This document shows, piece by piece, positions 31,354 to 41,121 of a stretch of DNA of 64,000 bases. The first letter of the stretch is position 1; each line of letters opens with the position of its first letter. Location: contig JAIXQS010000005.1 of NCBI GenBank assembly GCA_027485615.1, positions 1 through 64,000 on the forward strand, read 5' to 3'. The position numbers and the translations under genes are program-made. The notes under the pieces are model-generated. The model had not been told where the DNA came from. It worked only from the letters and a program-made list of their open reading frames with translations, and did no database searches. Source of the DNA: Verrucomicrobiaceae bacterium. Lineage in GTDB: Bacteria; Verrucomicrobiota; Verrucomicrobiia; Verrucomicrobiales; Akkermansiaceae.

Positions 31354-33357
31354 ATGATTTCGGTTTCTGAAAATGGCGGGGGTGTGGCCTTGGCGGAAAG
31401 GATTCGTGAGATCTTTTCCGCGAAGGGGCCGCTTTCGGCTTCGAAGGATTTCGAATACCGGCGCGAGCAGGAGCTTCTGGCGGTGGCGGTGGCGGAGAGT
31501 TTCACCTCGGGCAGGCCGCTGGTGGCGGAGGCGGGGACGGGGGTGGGGAAATCACTGGCGTATCTGGTGCCGGCCGCGAAGTTCGCGCTGGAGACGGGGC
31601 GTAAGGGTGTGATCTCAACACATACGATCAACTTGCAGGAGCAACTTGTCAGGAAGGACATCCCCATCGTGCGGAAGATCCTTGGCGAAGAGTTGCCAGC
31701 GGTGCTTTTGAAGGGGCGGCAGAATTACCTTTGCCCAGCAAGGCTGAGGCGGGCATGGGAGCAGGCGGCGGATCTTTTCACGACCAGCGAGAGCGAGGAG
31801 CTGGGCCGCATCCGGACGTGGGCGGAAAGCACGCGCGACGGCACGCTGAGCGGGATGCCTTTCCAGCCGACGAACAAGGTCTGGCTTCAGGTTTGCAGCG
31901 AGGCGCATTCCTGCACGCAGCGGTATTGCGGGCCGAAGGGGAATTGCTTTTTCCAGGAGGCGAGGAAAGCGGCGGCGGACGCGAAGCTGGTGGTGGTGAA
32001 TCACACGCTGTTTTTCGCCCTGCTGAATACCGGCGAGCTGGAGGAGGAGCCGGAGGCTGAAAAGATGGCGGGCTTCCTTTTTCCCAACGACTTCGCGGTG
32101 ATGGACGAGGCCCACACCGTGGAGCAGGTGGCGGCGGTGCAGCTCGGGCTGCGGATTTCACAGGCGGGGCTGCGCTTTGATCTCCAGCGGCTCTACAATC
32201 CGCGCACGCGCAAGGGCTTGCTGAAAGCATACCGCAAGGCCGCGCCGATGCTGGCGGTGGAGCGGGGTTTGGTGGCGGTGGAGAAATTTTTCGGCGATGT
32301 GGGGAACGCCGCGAAGTTCGGCGAGTGGTCGAAGGAGTTCCGCGTGAGGCGACCGGAGCTGGTGGGGAATCACCTCGCCGCTCCGCTGCGGGAGTTGTGG
32401 GAGGAGCTTTCAGAACTGGCGGAGGACACGGAGAACGAATCCTCGAAAAACGAGCTGATGGATGCCGCGCGGAAGCTGCGCGAGACGCACGGGGCGGTGG
32501 GCGAGTTCCTCGATCAGAAGGACGAGGGCTGCGTGTATTGGGTGGAGCGGAGCGGGCGCGAGGAGACGAGTTTCAGTTGTCATGGCGCGCCGATCAACGT
32601 CGCCGACCGCCTTCGCCCGCTGCTGTTTTCCGGAAAAAAATCCATGGTGATGACCAGCGCAACGCTTGGAATCGGCGATCCGGAACTCGGCTATTTCCGC
32701 AAGCGTGTGGGCGCGGAATCGGCGCGGGCGCTGAGTGTGGGCAGCCCCTTCGATTACAAGTCCCAGATGAAAATCCGCATCTACAAATCGGTGCCGGAGC
32801 CGAACACTCCGAAATACGATGAGCTGCTTGCGAAGGGAATCATGGACGCGGTCACGGAAAGCGACGGGCGCGCCTTCGTGCTTTTCACCAGCTACCGGAC
32901 GATGCGCGACGCGGCGCAGCGGTGCGAAAAGTATTTCAAGGGCAAGCGCTGGCGGCTGATCATGCAAGGCGAGGGAATGCCTCGTCACAAGATGCTGGAG
33001 GATTTCCGTGAGGATCTCGACAGCGTGCTTTTCGGCACGGACAGCTTCTGGACGGGCGTGGATGTGCCGGGCGAGGCGCTTTCGAACGTGGTGGTCACGC
33101 GGCTGCCCTTCGCGGTGCCGGATCATCCGCTCACCGCGTCTCGGCTGGAGGCGATCGAGGCCGCGGGCGGAAATCCCTTCATGGAATACTCCGTTCCCGA
33201 GGCGATCCTGAAACTCCGCCAAGGCGTAGGCCGCCTGATCCGCACGAAACGTGACAGCGGTCTGGTATGTATTTTAGACAACCGCATCCTCACGAAACGT
33301 TACGGTAGCGCGTTCATGAAGGCTCTGCCGGACGCGCCGGTGGAGATCGTGGTGTGA
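31354..33357 (+). CDS. dinG: ATP-dependent DNA helicase, DinG/XPD-like
   Basis: EAGTGVGKSLAYLVPA, VMDEAHTVE (DEAH), FGTDSFWTGVDVPGEAL, QGVGRLIRT. Confidence 0.9.
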   Translation: MISVSENGGGVALAERIREIFSAKGPLSASKDFEYRREQELLAVAVAESFTSGRPLVAEAGTGVGKSLAYLVPAAKFALETGRKGVISTHTINLQEQLVRKDIPIVRKILGEELPAVLLKGRQNYLCPARLRRAWEQAADLFTTSESEELGRIRTWAESTRDGTLSGMPFQPTNKVWLQVCSEAHSCTQRYCGPKGNCFFQEARKAAADAKLVVVNHTLFFALLNTGELEEEPEAEKMAGFLFPNDFAVMDEAHTVEQVAAVQLGLRISQAGLRFDLQRLYNPRTRKGLLKAYRKAAPMLAVERGLVAVEKFFGDVGNAAKFGEWSKEFRVRRPELVGNHLAAPLRELWEELSELAEDTENESSKNELMDAARKLRETHGAVGEFLDQKDEGCVYWVERSGREETSFSCHGAPINVADRLRPLLFSGKKSMVMTSATLGIGDPELGYFRKRVGAESARALSVGSPFDYKSQMKIRIYKSVPEPNTPKYDELLAKGIMDAVTESDGRAFVLFTSYRTMRDAAQRCEKYFKGKRWRLIMQGEGMPRHKMLEDFREDLDSVLFGTDSFWTGVDVPGEALSNVVVTRLPFAVPDHPLTASRLEAIEAAGGNPFMEYSVPEAILKLRQGVGRLIRTKRDSGLVCILDNRILTKRYGSAFMKALPDAPVEIVV

Positions 33358-33404
33358 AACCTTAAATTTCAAACCCGAAGGAAGACTTTTGCTGTTATTT
33401 CGGA

Positions 33405-34034
33405 ATGAGACTGATCCTGCTAACCCTCGCTCTTTGCATGTTCTTCCTGCTCGGCTGGTGGGCGTTCGGCCAGGGACTGGAGGAGGCATGGGATGTGGAG
33501 GTTTTGGCGGGGAGGTTCCGCGAGGCGAAGGGCTGGGCTTGGCTGGTGGGGATCGCGCTGCTGCTGGCGGATCTTTTGCTGCCGATCCCGGGAACGATCG
33601 TGATGTCGGCGCTGGGGGCTGTGTATGGGGTTTGGCTCGGCGGCTTTATCGCGGCGGCGGGGTCGATGCTGGCGGGGATGTTCGGCTACGGGGTCGGCAG
33701 GTTTTTCAACGAAGGTTTCGCGAAGCGTTGGCTGGGCGAGCGTGATTTCGAGAAAGGTAAGTCGCTGTTCCAGCGCGGCGGGGCGTGGGTGGTGGCGATG
33801 AGCCGGGCCTTGCCCATCCTCCCCGAGGTGCTGGCGTGCATGGCGGGTTTGCTGCGGATGCCCTTCGGAAAATTCGTCTTCGCGCTGGCGTGTGGATCGA
33901 TGCCGATGGGATTCCTGTTCGCGTGGATCGGAACGGTGGGAACCGAGTATCCGGGCTGGGGGCTGGCGTTCAGCCTCGGCGTTCCCGCTGTGCTTTGGGG
34001 CGCGGCTGCGTGGTGGGGCAAGCGGTCGGGTTGA
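33405..34034 (+). CDS. TVP38/TMEM64 (DedA-superfamily) membrane protein
   Basis: PIPGTIVMSALGAVYG, MAGLLRMPFGKFVFA; multiple TMs. Confidence 0.75.
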   Translation: MRLILLTLALCMFFLLGWWAFGQGLEEAWDVEVLAGRFREAKGWAWLVGIALLLADLLLPIPGTIVMSALGAVYGVWLGGFIAAAGSMLAGMFGYGVGRFFNEGFAKRWLGERDFEKGKSLFQRGGAWVVAMSRALPILPEVLACMAGLLRMPFGKFVFALACGSMPMGFLFAWIGTVGTEYPGWGLAFSLGVPAVLWGAAAWWGKRSG

Positions 34035-34041
34035 TTCCCGT

Positions 34042-35205
34042 TTAACGCTGCTCCGAGCACCACGCCGTAGCAGTCTCACGGATGCCCCTGTCAGCGGCGA
34101 GGATTTGATCAAGCGTCGGATTCAGCACCGCTTCGTGTTGCTCCATGCAATGCGCCACGCAGCCCCAGATTTCCGGGAAACGGATTGCACCGGCGCGGAA
34201 ATGTTCGACGGCGACCTCGTTCGCGGCGTTGAAGACGGCGGGCATGGTGCCGCCGATTTTGCCTGCCTCACGGGCGAGGTTCATTGCGGGGAAATCATCG
34301 ATCCGGGGAGGAGCGAATTCCAGCTTCGACAACGTCGCGAAATCCAACGGCTGCAGCGCACCTTTCATGCGGGCAGGGTAGGTCAGGGCGTATTGGATGG
34401 GGAAGCCCATGTCCGTCCGCGAAAGCTGGGCGAGCACCGAGCCATCGGTGAACTCGACCATCGAGTGGATGATGCTCTGCGGATGGATCACCGCCTCGAT
34501 GCGGTCCATGCCGATCCCGAACAGCCAGCGCGCCTCGATCATTTCCAGCCCTTTGTTGAAAAGGGTGGCGGAGTCGATGGAGATTTTCGGCCCCATGTCC
34601 CAGGTCGGGTGGCGCAGCGCCATTTCGGGGGTGACGTCCCAAAGGTCGGCGGCGGGCGTTTCGCGGAACGGACCGCCGGAGGCGGTGAGGATGAGGCGGG
34701 AAATTTCGGTGGACGACCCGCGGTGGCCTTCGAGGCATTGGAAGATCGCATTGTGTTCGGAATCAACCGGCAGGATGCGGACACCCTTTTCGGCGGCGCG
34801 GGCGGTGATGATTTCCCCGGCCATCACGAGGATTTCCTTCGATGCGACGGCGATGTCCTTGCCCGCTTCGATGGCAGCCAGGGCGGGCTGCAGTCCCGCC
34901 GTGCCGACGATGGCGATGAGGACGATGTCTGCTTCCTCGAGTTGGGAGAGGGCATTGAGTCCTTCCGCACCGATATGAATGTTCACTCCTGAGGGGAGTA
35001 GCGAGCGTAGTTCAGCGGCTTTCGTTTCATCGTAAATCGCGACGTGGCGGACTCCTGTTGCGATGGCTTGCTCGGCGAGTTTTGCCACGCTCGATCCGGC
35101 GGCAAGTCCCACGATCTCGATTTCATCGGGCAGATTTACGGCGACCTTCAGAGTGGAGAGTCCGATGGAACCGGTGGAGCCGAGAAGGACGACGCGGCGT
35201 TTCAT
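34042..35205 (-). CDS. dxr: 1-deoxy-D-xylulose-5-phosphate reductoisomerase
   Basis: LGSTGSIGLSTL, LPVDSEHNAIFQ, TASGGPFRE, WDMGPKISIDSATLFNKGLE. Confidence 0.97.
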   Translation of the reverse strand: MKRRVVLLGSTGSIGLSTLKVAVNLPDEIEIVGLAAGSSVAKLAEQAIATGVRHVAIYDETKAAELRSLLPSGVNIHIGAEGLNALSQLEEADIVLIAIVGTAGLQPALAAIEAGKDIAVASKEILVMAGEIITARAAEKGVRILPVDSEHNAIFQCLEGHRGSSTEISRLILTASGGPFRETPAADLWDVTPEMALRHPTWDMGPKISIDSATLFNKGLEMIEARWLFGIGMDRIEAVIHPQSIIHSMVEFTDGSVLAQLSRTDMGFPIQYALTYPARMKGALQPLDFATLSKLEFAPPRIDDFPAMNLAREAGKIGGTMPAVFNAANEVAVEHFRAGAIRFPEIWGCVAHCMEQHEAVLNPTLDQILAADRGIRETATAWCSEQR

Positions 35206-36155
35206 GCGAAGCAGGGGATGATCCAGACGAGATAGAAATACAGAGCGGGTGCGGTGAAGCAGATGCTGTCGATGAGGTCGAGCCCGCCGCCGATGCCTGG
35301 CAGCATTTTGCCTGAGTCCTTCGCGTGGAGGGAGCGCTTCACCACGCTTTCCGCCAGATCACCGACAACGGCGAGGATGGCGAGCAGGAAGCCGAGCGCG
35401 ATGACGTGCGGCCATGAGTGCAGGGCGGCGAGTTTGCCCGGTATCAGTGCGTAAAGCCCGCACGCCGCGAGCTGCGCAAAAAACAATGCACCCACGAAGC
35501 CTTCCCACGTCTTGCCGGGCGAGATGTGCGGGATCATCTTGTGTTTTCCGATCAGCGAACCGGTGATGTAGGCGCCCGTATCGGTGAGTTTCGTGACCGC
35601 CAGCAGCCAGAGCAGCACGAACGCGCCGGGCACCGCGCCCTCGCCGGGCAGCGCGAAGGAGATCCGGGCCGCGAAATTGAATAGGTAGGCGATGTAGAGA
35701 AAACCCAACAGGTTCGCGGCGACGGCGAGCAGCGCTTCGATGCCCTTGATCGAGTACCGGAGCTGGAGCGTGAAGGCACCGGTGACCGCGATGAAAATGG
35801 CCACCGCGTCGAGCGCGGGCGGAATGTCTTTCCCACCTTTTATGAAGTGGAAATACGCGATCCCGCAATACGCCACGGCGAGCATCAGGCCGAAGCGCGG
35901 AAAGCACATCACGCCCGCCGCGCGGAGCATGCGGAAATACTCAATGGTGGAGATCACCGCCAGCAACCCGATGAGCCCAAGGTAGGCGGCGGGGATCATG
36001 CTGACAAAGATCGTTGAGACGATCGCCCACAAGAGCAGGGTGCTGCCCGCCCTGCGGACGAAGACCATAGCCTTGCTCGGGCCGGCGGGTTTTGAATTCT
36101 CGGGCTGCACAGGTTGACGAGATGCAAGCCTTCGCCGCGCCGCGTGGCAACTCAT
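35202..36155 (-). CDS. cdsA: phosphatidate cytidylyltransferase
   Basis: TDTGAYITGSLIGKHKMIPHISPGKTWEGFVGAL, VVGDLAESVVKRSLHAKDSGKMLPGIGGGLDLIDS; 4-nt overlap with dxr. Confidence 0.92.
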   Translation of the reverse strand: MSCHAARRRLASRQPVQPENSKPAGPSKAMVFVRRAGSTLLLWAIVSTIFVSMIPAAYLGLIGLLAVISTIEYFRMLRAAGVMCFPRFGLMLAVAYCGIAYFHFIKGGKDIPPALDAVAIFIAVTGAFTLQLRYSIKGIEALLAVAANLLGFLYIAYLFNFAARISFALPGEGAVPGAFVLLWLLAVTKLTDTGAYITGSLIGKHKMIPHISPGKTWEGFVGALFFAQLAACGLYALIPGKLAALHSWPHVIALGFLLAILAVVGDLAESVVKRSLHAKDSGKMLPGIGGGLDLIDSICFTAPALYFYLVWIIPCFA

Positions 36156-36269
36156 TCCGGCCCCGCGGCGAGAAATCTCCGGCGGTCGCGCAACTTACCT
36201 TCACTCGCAGGGTTGATGGATGTCATGGGAGCGATAGCCGCTCATCAAATCAAACCAAAGAACAACACC

Positions 36270-36743
36270 ATGAAAACCACCACACTGATCATGATCGCGG
36301 CCGCCATAGGCCTTTCCGGAGCCGCCCATGCAGAAGAGGGCAAAGGCCCGCGCAAACCCCACAAGGTACCACCAGAAATCCTCGAGAAATTCGACGCCGA
36401 CAAGGACGGCAAGCTCGACGAGGAGGAGCGCAAGGCCGCCAAGGCCGCCCGCGGCGACATGGAGGCCAAGTTCAGGCAGGAAATGCTTGAGAAATTCGAC
36501 GTGGACGGGGACGGCAAGCTCAACGACGAAGAGAAGGCCGCCATGCGCGAGGGCGTGAAAAAGAAAATGCTCGAGAAGTTCGACAAGGACGGCGACGGCG
36601 AACTCAGCGAGGAGGAGAGAGCCGAAATGCGCAAGGCGATGGCGCACCGTCCCGGCGGCCCAAAGAAGCCCCACGGCAAGGGTGACCGACCCCACAAGGG
36701 CGGCGCGGGCGGAGACGATGAAGCCCCCGGTGCCGGTGAATAA
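36270..36743 (+). CDS. secreted EF-hand repeat protein
   Basis: Signal peptide and three DxDxDG loops: DADKDGKLDEEE, DVDGDGKLNDEE, DKDGDGELSEEE. Confidence 0.85.
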   Translation: MKTTTLIMIAAAIGLSGAAHAEEGKGPRKPHKVPPEILEKFDADKDGKLDEEERKAAKAARGDMEAKFRQEMLEKFDVDGDGKLNDEEKAAMREGVKKKMLEKFDKDGDGELSEEERAEMRKAMAHRPGGPKKPHGKGDRPHKGGAGGDDEAPGAGE

Positions 36744-36766
36744 TCCGCCCCACCCATGAATCGCGA

Positions 36767-36793
36767 GGCCACCCGGAAACGGGTGGCCTTTTT
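36767..36793 (+). terminator. rho-independent terminator
   Basis: GGCCACCCG-GAAA-CGGGTGGCC followed by TTTTT. Confidence 0.85.
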
Positions 36794-36804
36794 CGTTTCC
36801 GGCA

Positions 36805-37785
36805 TCAGCCTTCCGCGTTCTTCGATTTCGCTCCCGGGGCGATATCGTTGATCGCCTCGATCACGGAATCGTCCAGCGGCGTAGCTTCGAGGGCGTTGAG
36901 GCAATCGTCGAGCTGGGCGACCGTGCGGGCGCCGATGATCGCGGAGGTCACGGCCTTGTGGCGCAGCGTCCAGTTGATCGCCATGTGGGGCAGCGACATC
37001 CCCTGCGCGGCGGCGAGATCGCCGAGCGCGCGGATCTTTTCCTGGTGGGCGATCACCTGCTCCTCCGTGAGGAAACCCTCCGGCCGCGCGGCGCGTGAAT
37101 CGGCGGGGATGCCCTCCAGGTATTTCGGCGTCAGCATCCCCTGCGCGAGCGGCGAGAACACCACGCAACCGATTTTCTCCTCCAGCAAGTAATCGAGGAT
37201 GCCCTCCTCTTCCGGCCAGCGGTTCAGGATGGAATACGGCGGCTGATAGACCATGCAGCGGATGCCCATTTCCTTGAGCAGCTTCACCGCTTTCCTGAGG
37301 CGCTTGGGAGGGTATTTGGAAAGACCCGCGTAGAGCGCCTTGCCGGAGTTCACGGCGGTGGCGAGCGCGGACATGGTTTCCTCCAGCCGCGTCTCCGGAT
37401 CGGGACGGTGGGAGTAGAAAATGTCCACGTAGGGCAAGCGCAGGCGGCGCAGCGATTGGTCGAGCGAGGCCAGCATGTGCTTGCGCGAACCCCACTCGCC
37501 GTAGGGGCCGCCCCACATCAGGTGCCCCGCCTTGGTCGTGATGATCAGCTCGTCGCGGTGACTGGCGAAATCCTCCGCGAGGATGCGGCCTACGTTCTCC
37601 TCCGCAGAGCCCGGCGGCGGCCCGTAGTTGTTCGCGAGGTCGAAGTGCGTCACCCCGCGGTCGAAGGCGCGGCGCATGATTTTCCTCGCCTCCTGGAAGT
37701 CGTCCCCGTGCCCGAAGTTATGCCAGAAGCCCAGGGATATTTCGGGAAGGAGCAGGCCGGAGTCGCCGCAGCGTCGGTAATTCAT
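36805..37785 (-). CDS. aldo/keto reductase (YghZ/Gpr-like)
   Basis: THFDLANNYGPPPGSAEENVGRIL, YVDIFYSHRPDPETPLEET-like region, ITTKAGHLMWGGPYGEWGSRKH. Confidence 0.9.
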   Translation of the reverse strand: MNYRRCGDSGLLLPEISLGFWHNFGHGDDFQEARKIMRRAFDRGVTHFDLANNYGPPPGSAEENVGRILAEDFASHRDELIITTKAGHLMWGGPYGEWGSRKHMLASLDQSLRRLRLPYVDIFYSHRPDPETRLEETMSALATAVNSGKALYAGLSKYPPKRLRKAVKLLKEMGIRCMVYQPPYSILNRWPEEEGILDYLLEEKIGCVVFSPLAQGMLTPKYLEGIPADSRAARPEGFLTEEQVIAHQEKIRALGDLAAAQGMSLPHMAINWTLRHKAVTSAIIGARTVAQLDDCLNALEATPLDDSVIEAINDIAPGAKSKNAEG

Positions 37786-37924
37786 ATACTCATTCTCAAA
37801 TGTTCATTTCAAACATCAAGGAAGAAGCTCAGTGGCATAGGCTGGTCTTGCCGTCGTCGCCGCGCAGGTTTTTGGGGCTGTTGAGGTCGCTGGTGTTGGC
37901 GGCATCCACAATGTTTTCAATGTC

Positions 37925-39187
37925 TCAGTAGCGGTCTGGATCGAGCAGCCTCGTGTCAAACTTCGGCGCATCACCCTTGATGATCCCCGCAACCATCTCG
38001 CCGGTCACCGGTGCGAGGCTTAGGCCGAGCATCGAGTGCCCCGTCGCAACCACGACATTCTCACGGTGCCTCGTCCTCCCGATGAACGGCATCCCGTCCG
38101 GCGAGCAAGGCCGCAACCCTTTCCAAACCTCCAGCCCCTCGAAATCAGCCGCGGAGAGCTGCGGATAATACTCGCCCACCGATTTCAGAATGCCAGCCAA
38201 CCGCCTACGGTTCACCGACTCGTCGAGTCCCACGATCTCCATCGTCCCCCCGATACGCAGTCTCCCGTTCATCGGCGTCACCGCCACCCGCGCCTCGTTG
38301 AGCAGCGAGCAAATACCTGGCAGCGCCGGGGGATTTGGATGGGTCACGCTATATCCTTTCCCCGCCTGCATCGGCAGCCTGAGACCCAGCATTTTTCCCA
38401 CACCCTGCGACCATGCACCACCGCAGATTACGAATTCATCGCCGGAAATCTCCTTCCCGTCTTTCAGTTCGACCGCCTGTACCCTTGCTCCGGCTTGCCG
38501 GAAATTGTTCGCTTCCGATCCCCAGAGCACCGTCCCTCCCATCCGCACCACTTCCCTCCGCAGATCACCCAGGAAACGCGCCGGATCCAGATGGCAATCC
38601 TGCGCGAAGTAAACCCCGCCCGTCACATCGATCTCCACTCCCGGGTCTTTCCCGCGCACTCCCTCCGCGTCCAGCACCTCGGCCTCCAAGCCCAGCGAAC
38701 CTGCGGTCGCAGCCAGCCCGGCCTCATGCTCCAGCGCCATACGTGTCTTGCAGAGCACCAGCAGCCCCTTCTTCTGCAGTTCGAACGCAAAGCCCTCCCT
38801 ATCCGCCAGTTCCGCGAAGATCGCCCGGCTCCTCAGCGCCATGTCACGCAGCACCGGCATCGCCCGGTTCACGCGCACGGGGCTGGAGGCCCTGTAAAAT
38901 TGCAAACCCCATGTGATGAGTTCCCAGCTCGGCCTTGGCCGGATCGAGAACGGGCTTTCGGGATCGAACATCCAGCGCAACCCTTTCCAAATCACCCCCG
39001 GAGCTGCCAGCGGCACGAAGTGGCTCGGCACCACCATCCCGGCGTTCCCGGTTGAGCAACCGTCGGAATTTTCATCATTCCGCTCGATCAAGGTTACGCG
39101 CATTCCTTCGAGCAATAGGTGATATGCCACCGAAAACCCGATCAGCCCGCCGCCGACCACTACCACATGCCTCTTGCTCTTCGTCAC
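37925..39187 (-). CDS. FAD-dependent oxidoreductase, D-amino-acid dehydrogenase-like (DAO family)
   Basis: VVVVGGGLIGFSVAYHLLLEGMRVTLIER; GTG start; GLRPCSPDGMPFIGR. Confidence 0.88.
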   Translation of the reverse strand: MTKSKRHVVVVGGGLIGFSVAYHLLLEGMRVTLIERNDENSDGCSTGNAGMVVPSHFVPLAAPGVIWKGLRWMFDPESPFSIRPRPSWELITWGLQFYRASSPVRVNRAMPVLRDMALRSRAIFAELADREGFAFELQKKGLLVLCKTRMALEHEAGLAATAGSLGLEAEVLDAEGVRGKDPGVEIDVTGGVYFAQDCHLDPARFLGDLRREVVRMGGTVLWGSEANNFRQAGARVQAVELKDGKEISGDEFVICGGAWSQGVGKMLGLRLPMQAGKGYSVTHPNPPALPGICSLLNEARVAVTPMNGRLRIGGTMEIVGLDESVNRRRLAGILKSVGEYYPQLSAADFEGLEVWKGLRPCSPDGMPFIGRTRHRENVVVATGHSMLGLSLAPVTGEMVAGIIKGDAPKFDTRLLDPDRY

Positions 39188-39405
39188 GCGGTGAAACTGA
39201 CAGATGATGAAATCTGAAACAGTCGAAAAGCCAGCGGCGGATTAAGGCTGCCGGGAATCATCTGGATAGCCAGCGAGGCTGAAATGTCTCCGGTCCGGTT
39301 TTGCGAAATGCTGGCTATGCCGTTCATCATCGCATGAATCCAAGGGCGAAAAACCACGCTTCCGAACTTGCCAGCGCATGAGGCGGGGGACGAGACTGAG
39401 CAACC

Positions 39406-40209
39406 ATGAAAAACACCTACATCAGGACGATCAAGTTGGCGTTGGGACTTGTCGCAGCGCTGGCTTTGCCCAGCTGCCTGCAGAACGAGACCACGGTCAC
39501 CTTGAACAAGGACGGCAGCGGAACGGTGGTCGAGGAGACATTCCTCGGAGCCAAGATACTGGAAATGATGACGCAGTTCGCGCAGCCGGGACAACCGGAT
39601 CCGGTTGAGGAAATGTTCTCGGAAGAGAAAGCCAAGACCAAGACCGCGAAGATGGGCGAAGGCGTGGAATACGTGAAAACGGAAATGATCGACCAGGACG
39701 GCAAGAAGGGCGCGCGCACGCACTACAAGTTCGCGGACATCAACAAGCTGAAGATCAACCCGAGCGGTGCTGTCGATGACATGAACAAGGGCGCTCCCGG
39801 CGAGGAGGAGAAAGAGCCTGAGAAAGAGGAAACGGTCGGTTTCACTTATGCCGGCGGAAAACTGAGGGTCATCACTCCGCCCACCGATTTCGAAGACATG
39901 GACATGGGTGGCGAAGGCGCCGAGAATCCCGAAATGGAAGCGATGATGACCGAGATGATGGCGGACATGCGCCTCACCCTGAAACTCAAGGTCGAGGGCG
40001 GCATCGAATCGACCAATGCGACTTTCACCGAGGGCGACACGGTCACTCTCTTTGATGTCCAAGTCGGGAAGGTGCTGGCTCAGAAAGACGAGCTCAAGAA
40101 AATCGGCGAAACCGCAAAGACCGACAAGGATGCCGCTGAAGCCGCGTTCTCCAAGCTCGAGGGTATCAAGGTTGAAATGAAGGATGATGTAACGGTCACC
40201 CTAAAGTGA
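39406..40209 (+). CDS. hypothetical lipoprotein
   Basis: LALPSCLQNE lipobox; TTVTLNKDGSGTV. Confidence 0.65.
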   Translation: MKNTYIRTIKLALGLVAALALPSCLQNETTVTLNKDGSGTVVEETFLGAKILEMMTQFAQPGQPDPVEEMFSEEKAKTKTAKMGEGVEYVKTEMIDQDGKKGARTHYKFADINKLKINPSGAVDDMNKGAPGEEEKEPEKEETVGFTYAGGKLRVITPPTDFEDMDMGGEGAENPEMEAMMTEMMADMRLTLKLKVEGGIESTNATFTEGDTVTLFDVQVGKVLAQKDELKKIGETAKTDKDAAEAAFSKLEGIKVEMKDDVTVTLK

Positions 40210-40314
40210 TTTTCAAAACAGGGAGCTTGGAATCCGAAGCCCCGCGCTCCCGCCTTAGGAGCAAACCGCCTCAGACGATGCGTTTTTTTCCCTGAACAAC
40301 GAATCGCGGCATTT

Positions 40315-40893
40315 TCAAGCCGTCTTCGGCTGCACGTCGGGCACCGAGGGGCCGGTGGCCTGCATGAAGCGGGTCTTGGCCTGGAGAATCAGGGTGCCGA
40401 GGCAGAAATCCGCAAGGGGGAGCACGACGTTGAAGTTCTTGTGCATGTAGCGGTGATGGAGAAGGTGGTGGCCGTTGAGCTTGCGGAACCACGAGGGTTT
40501 CTCCACGCGACGCGCCTTGGGCAGGTGCATGCACCAGTGGATGTATTCGTAAAAGCCATAATACAGGGCGAAGGCCGAAGCTCCTCCGACGGCGAGCCCC
40601 CACTGCCCGATCGCCCAGGAAATCAGGGCGAAGGGAACCGCACCGATCAGGATCAACACCGGGCCGTTCCACCAAGCCATCGGGATGGTCTCCTTGTCCT
40701 TCTCGTGGATGAGGTGGTAGGTCTGATCCGCCTTGAATACCTGATGATGGACGACGGCATGCGCCTGGAAAGCGTAGCGGAAATTCCAAATCGGGCGGTG
40801 CATCACATACTTATGCAGGGTCCATTCGAAGAAAGAGGCGAAAACAACACCCACCGCGAGACCCGCGAGGCACCAGAGAAAAAAGGCAGTCAT
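40315..40893 (-). CDS. sterol desaturase/fatty acid hydroxylase family protein
   Basis: His clusters EWTLHKYVMH, HAVVHHQVF, HWCMHLP, NGHHLLHHRYMH. Confidence 0.8.
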   Translation of the reverse strand: MTAFFLWCLAGLAVGVVFASFFEWTLHKYVMHRPIWNFRYAFQAHAVVHHQVFKADQTYHLIHEKDKETIPMAWWNGPVLILIGAVPFALISWAIGQWGLAVGGASAFALYYGFYEYIHWCMHLPKARRVEKPSWFRKLNGHHLLHHRYMHKNFNVVLPLADFCLGTLILQAKTRFMQATGPSVPDVQPKTA

Positions 40894-41121
40894 GATTTGA
40901 GGTCGTCCTTCAGCGGACGGCGACGAAGTAAGCCCACTCCGGGGCGATCACAAGCTTTGCTTTCGATTTACCTCCATGGAATTGGGGAAGCCCTTGCTGC
41001 AACACCTGATCTTGATCGTTCTGATTTCTTTAAATCGCGGTTTACCTTCCGGAAACAGGCAGCCCGGGCGCTCCCGAATCTCGCCTTGCCCATACGCCGG
41101 GGACACTCTACAGCGGCGCGC

